Positions 60,501 through 64,000 of a stretch of DNA of 64,000 nt are shown piece after piece; within the stretch, counting starts at the first letter, position 1; each line of letters starts with the position of its first letter. A program made the position numbers and the translations under genes. Under the pieces are notes generated by a model. The model saw nothing but the letters and a program-made list of their open reading frames with translations, had not been told where the DNA came from and searched no databases. The stretch covers positions 12,206,071 through 12,270,070 of the forward strand of contig NC_089318.1 in NCBI RefSeq assembly GCF_036669915.1, written 5' to 3'. Source of the stretch: Pocillopora verrucosa. Lineage: Eukaryota > Cnidaria > Anthozoa > Scleractinia > Pocilloporidae.

Positions 60501-63500
60501 TCGATTAAAGCACTCCTCTAAAGTCGAATGATTTGGCGATTTTATCTCCTGAATGCAATTAAATGACAGTTTTTGACACATAAATCTCGTCATAGTGGGA
60601 ACCTAAAGTAGGCGAAAAAGCAGTTTACACATTGCTGCCACATTGCTGTCATTTTCGTTGGTTCACAGGAAATGCATTACTAACGGAAAATGTGTTCCAA
60701 GGTAAAGCTGCGACATTTTCCCATCAAAAAGAGTAAGAGTTTAGCTTAACGTCGGCCCATTTGGTGAAAAAGCGATATCGACGCCGGTGTCTTGTACAAA
60801 TTTTAGGAAACTGCTGTGACCAAACTTAGTTTTGTCTCTCTTTATTTGATAAATTTAACATGTGCTTTTCACTTTCTTCTAGCTTCGCTCCTGTTCACGC
60901 TCCTGCACTGCGCTCTTTTATAATGGTTTTCTTTTGGTACACGCGTTAAGGCCATTTTGAAATTTCCCAGATTTGGAGGCAATTTTCACCTTTTAGTTGT
61001 TATATCGAAGCGAGACAGAAGTTTCGTATAAGGATTCGAGGGCTCTTATAGTGTTTATATTATATTATCAATTCCGGTCCTAAAACCTTCGATGGTTCGA
61101 ACAATCGTGATGAGTCTCTAGACCCATTCAGCCACACGTTAACGAATAATTGATCAATATTCGTGCTATCTGTGAGAAAAAAACAGAAATTAATCAATTT
61201 TTTAACATGTTCATTTTAAGCTATATCTTTACAATGAACGCAAAATCGGCCCAAATTTCGTTAGTTAGTTGCTCCACACTGAAACACCTTCAATTTGTAA
61301 TGAAATTAATGTGTACGAACAATCCAATTTTCGCTTAAAGAAGAGAGAGGAAACAGTCAAAAGCCAGAATCAAATGAAGTCCATATGGGTGACTAATTCA
61401 TATTGCAGCCTGAGCTTTTCCTGGTTTTTGAAACATGTAGTGACTAGCAGTCTTTGTTAAAACTGATGTATGGGACTAGAAAGTCCTTCAGGAAACAAAG
61501 TATACACCGTGTTGTGGAGTCAGGTGTTAAGTTTCTTGCTGAATGTAAGGGACTGCACAGTTTTTTACTGCAAGGTGGGGCGATTGGGTTGCTGAAATTT
61601 AATTTCCCTTTACATAATTTCCAGTGGCCCTGTTGTTATCACTGCATAAGATAATGTGCCATTCTCCCGCCCCCCTCCCTCCAAGAGCAACTTGTTGTTG
61701 GTCCCTTTAGTGCTGCTTTCTCTGTAGAAAGGAAAATAGAGAGCACCAAAAAACCCTACATCTCAGAAATGTTTGGAGAATTTTATACAGCACCTCATTT
61801 TCAGGTTCACAAAACGGTATGACCCCATCTCCATTTGCGCTTACCCAACCCCTGCCCCCGACCGTTCCTTAGTAACAAAACACACTAAATCCGGTTGGAA
61901 TTAAAAGAAAAGAAGATAGAAAAACAGAAGAGCATAGGGGTGAACAGCACCGCTGCAAGGGATGCAAGGGATAGCACCGGACAGAGAAATGACCGAAAAA
62001 AAATCGAGTAAAGGGGAAAACAGTTTGAAAATAACAACAGAGATGGAATATACACTTACTGCCTTTCCCTTGCTCGGGTGCTCTACGTCACGAAAGCCCT
62101 CGGTTTCCATACTGCGTAACTCAAATGCCACAATTGTTCAATAAACGTCACGAGTTTTCTTTAAAATTTTGCGAAAAAAAATGATAATTCCAAATACGTT
62201 GAATCCGGTATAGTTTACTGATTTTCATTTTATTTTACGCACACACTTGATATTGCACGTAGTAGTTCTGAAATCAGAAACTACTTGAAAGCTTCTACTG
62301 TACAATATTGTGCCGAATGACAAACAGTTTCCGCTCGTGAAGTTACTTAGATATTGCTTTCAGTAAACGATTGACTCCGACTCGAATAACTTATGAGGTC
62401 TTTAAGCCTAAAAGTAAGTATGAGTGCGTGCGTCAAAAAAGCATATCCCTCGCTAATGCAAATTTATGGATGTCTAGGACTTCTTTCACGTCTTTTTCTC
62501 CTTCTTTTTAATCAGTTAGGAATTGTTTTCAGCCTTGTTCTCAGTGTAAATACCTTGTTTCATGTCGCAAACAGTGCCCGATGAACACGACAAACATTAA
62601 AAGAAGTCGACATCGCTTTCATTTTAAACACGTCTATTTGCAAAAAAGTGACGTTTAACCCGCTGACATGTATGAAAGTAGGTAAATTTCCCCTGGCCTT
62701 TAACACTGTTTTTAATCAAGTTAGGCATGCAATTTACGAATTCTTGTTTGTTCTGTAACACAGTGGACAGTAATTTTGCATAGAAATTATTTACAAACGT
62801 AGAATGGCAATTTAACCTAAGTACATCAGAAACGAAAATAGCAGAGAACCTTTCGAAAGTAAAATGAATGACTCGAAAAAACCATCTCATCGACAACTAA
62901 ATAGAAACCTGAAAAATTTACAGTGTGGCTGGTGTTAATATAGCAAATCGATTGTTAATTGTTAACGCTCAGAGAAAATTATAGTTTCTCCCTCGGCATA
63001 ATTTTATTGTTTCGTAGGATTTTCGAGATAAAGGAGTAAGGCTGTTCAAAATTTCGACTTAAGTGAGAACACCATCAAAAAATCTGTCAATGCTCTGATT
63101 TGCTGAAGCCAGATTACTTTCCTTCAGAAAAAACAAAGTTTTCACCTGAATGAGAAACAAGATATCAGGGAACCTTTGAAATTTGCGATCTTGATGGCAC
63201 CTGTCATAAGTTGTATTCTTCAGTATTTTGATAAAGAGCGCTGCCACCGCCTTCGTTGACAGAAAAAATTTAATTCATTACCATTCAAAACTCTGTGCTT
63301 TCTTTTCAAACATGAATAGTGAAATGCCAATGGAACTTTGTTCACCAGCCTTTTAAAAATTGATGTTTATCACTTTATTTCGTTGCAAGACTTGAGTGGT
63401 CGTAAACCTAAACATCCAGCTGAACCAAGACTTTTTCTTTCTTGAGGAGTGGGGGAGGGAGTGATTTGTAATCGCCTGCTAAGTAAACTTTACGTGTATG

Positions 63501-64000
63501 TCGCATTGTTCATTGAACTTCCTCAGCAGACATTTTTATTCAAGGCTTAATCACGGAGGAAAAGGACTGATTTCTATTCAAACTACATCTCAATCACCTC
63601 ATCGACATCTCAAGCCGGTAGAGAAGCATCTTGATTTTCCAATCCCTCTAACGTGAAAGTTGTAAGTATCACACAACTTCGCTTTCTATTTCAGTTTTAA
63701 AGGGTCCCAAATTTTCGTGCGTACGGGTGCAGTTAGCAACAGAGAAACGATTTATTGCCCTTCCTTCTTAAATCATTGCGTAATCAGTGTCGCGAACATC
63801 GTGCCCTTTATGACGATCATTTCTAAACGAATTATAGAGCAAATTCGAGTAAAGGTGTAGCATAAATAATTTTTATGCGAGTGAAACAAGTTTAGTCGGA
63901 GCGATATTGTTTATATACCCAACGTGTCATCTGGTCATGTTAAACATCATCAACCCCTTCCTTCGAAAAGAGAAACGCGCGACCGTTGGGTAACAGCAGG
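57590..64000. other. No gene recognised
   Basis: About 6.4 kb of A/T-rich DNA with only short frames (60-100 codons) lacking motifs, splice context or pairing with one another. Probably intergenic or a long intron of a gene outside the window. Confidence 0.5.

Overview
The window is eukaryotic (metazoan) nuclear DNA of about 37-40% GC by eye. Its genes are built from short exons with GT...AG introns. The gene families and dispersed repeats (a DUF7869-type gene, a MULE/SWIM/Ulp1/PHD composite, and a MITE whose units contain a 'gttgataa' core) look like a cnidarian, most likely a stony coral. The organism call is inference; no marker gene is present.

Layout. 1-5.0 kb: a decayed multi-exon DUF7869-type gene on the + strand, interrupted by a 1.3-kb mobile element sitting in an AT-rich minisatellite. 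5.0-8.97 kb: no gene recognised. 8.98-13.35 kb: a minus-strand pseudogene of a large composite transposon protein. Its order is MULE transposase, SWIM zinc finger, acidic linker, Ulp1/SENP-like protease, PHD finger. Splice sites are still readable, but six in-frame stops and several frameshifts are present. 14.52-15.70 kb: an 1178-bp element with GC-rich terminal inverted repeats. 15.7-19.3 kb: a possible first exon of a minus-strand gene and a degenerate minisatellite. 19.37-29.2 kb: a complete 14-exon ABHD12-like serine hydrolase gene on the + strand (349 aa, all exon phases compatible). 29.5-34.1 kb: an intergenic stretch with a fold-back element and a 5'-truncated non-LTR retrotransposon tail. 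34.1-56.0 kb: 22 phase-compatible exons of a polycystin-1-like 11-TM receptor/channel on the + strand (about 2948 residues visible, 5' end not found). 56.0-64.0 kb: no gene recognised, several MITE copies.

The two intact genes are unrelated neighbours. ABHD12 is a membrane-anchored lipid hydrolase. The polycystin gene encodes LamG-like, SEA, five FN3, EGF, REJ, GPS, PLAT and PKD-channel modules in that order. The most unusual items are the composite MULE pseudogene, the polycystin domain architecture with a Lys at the pore-filter position, and a pair of 1.3-kb fold-back elements in opposite orientation, one starting 24 bp after a polycystin 5' splice site.
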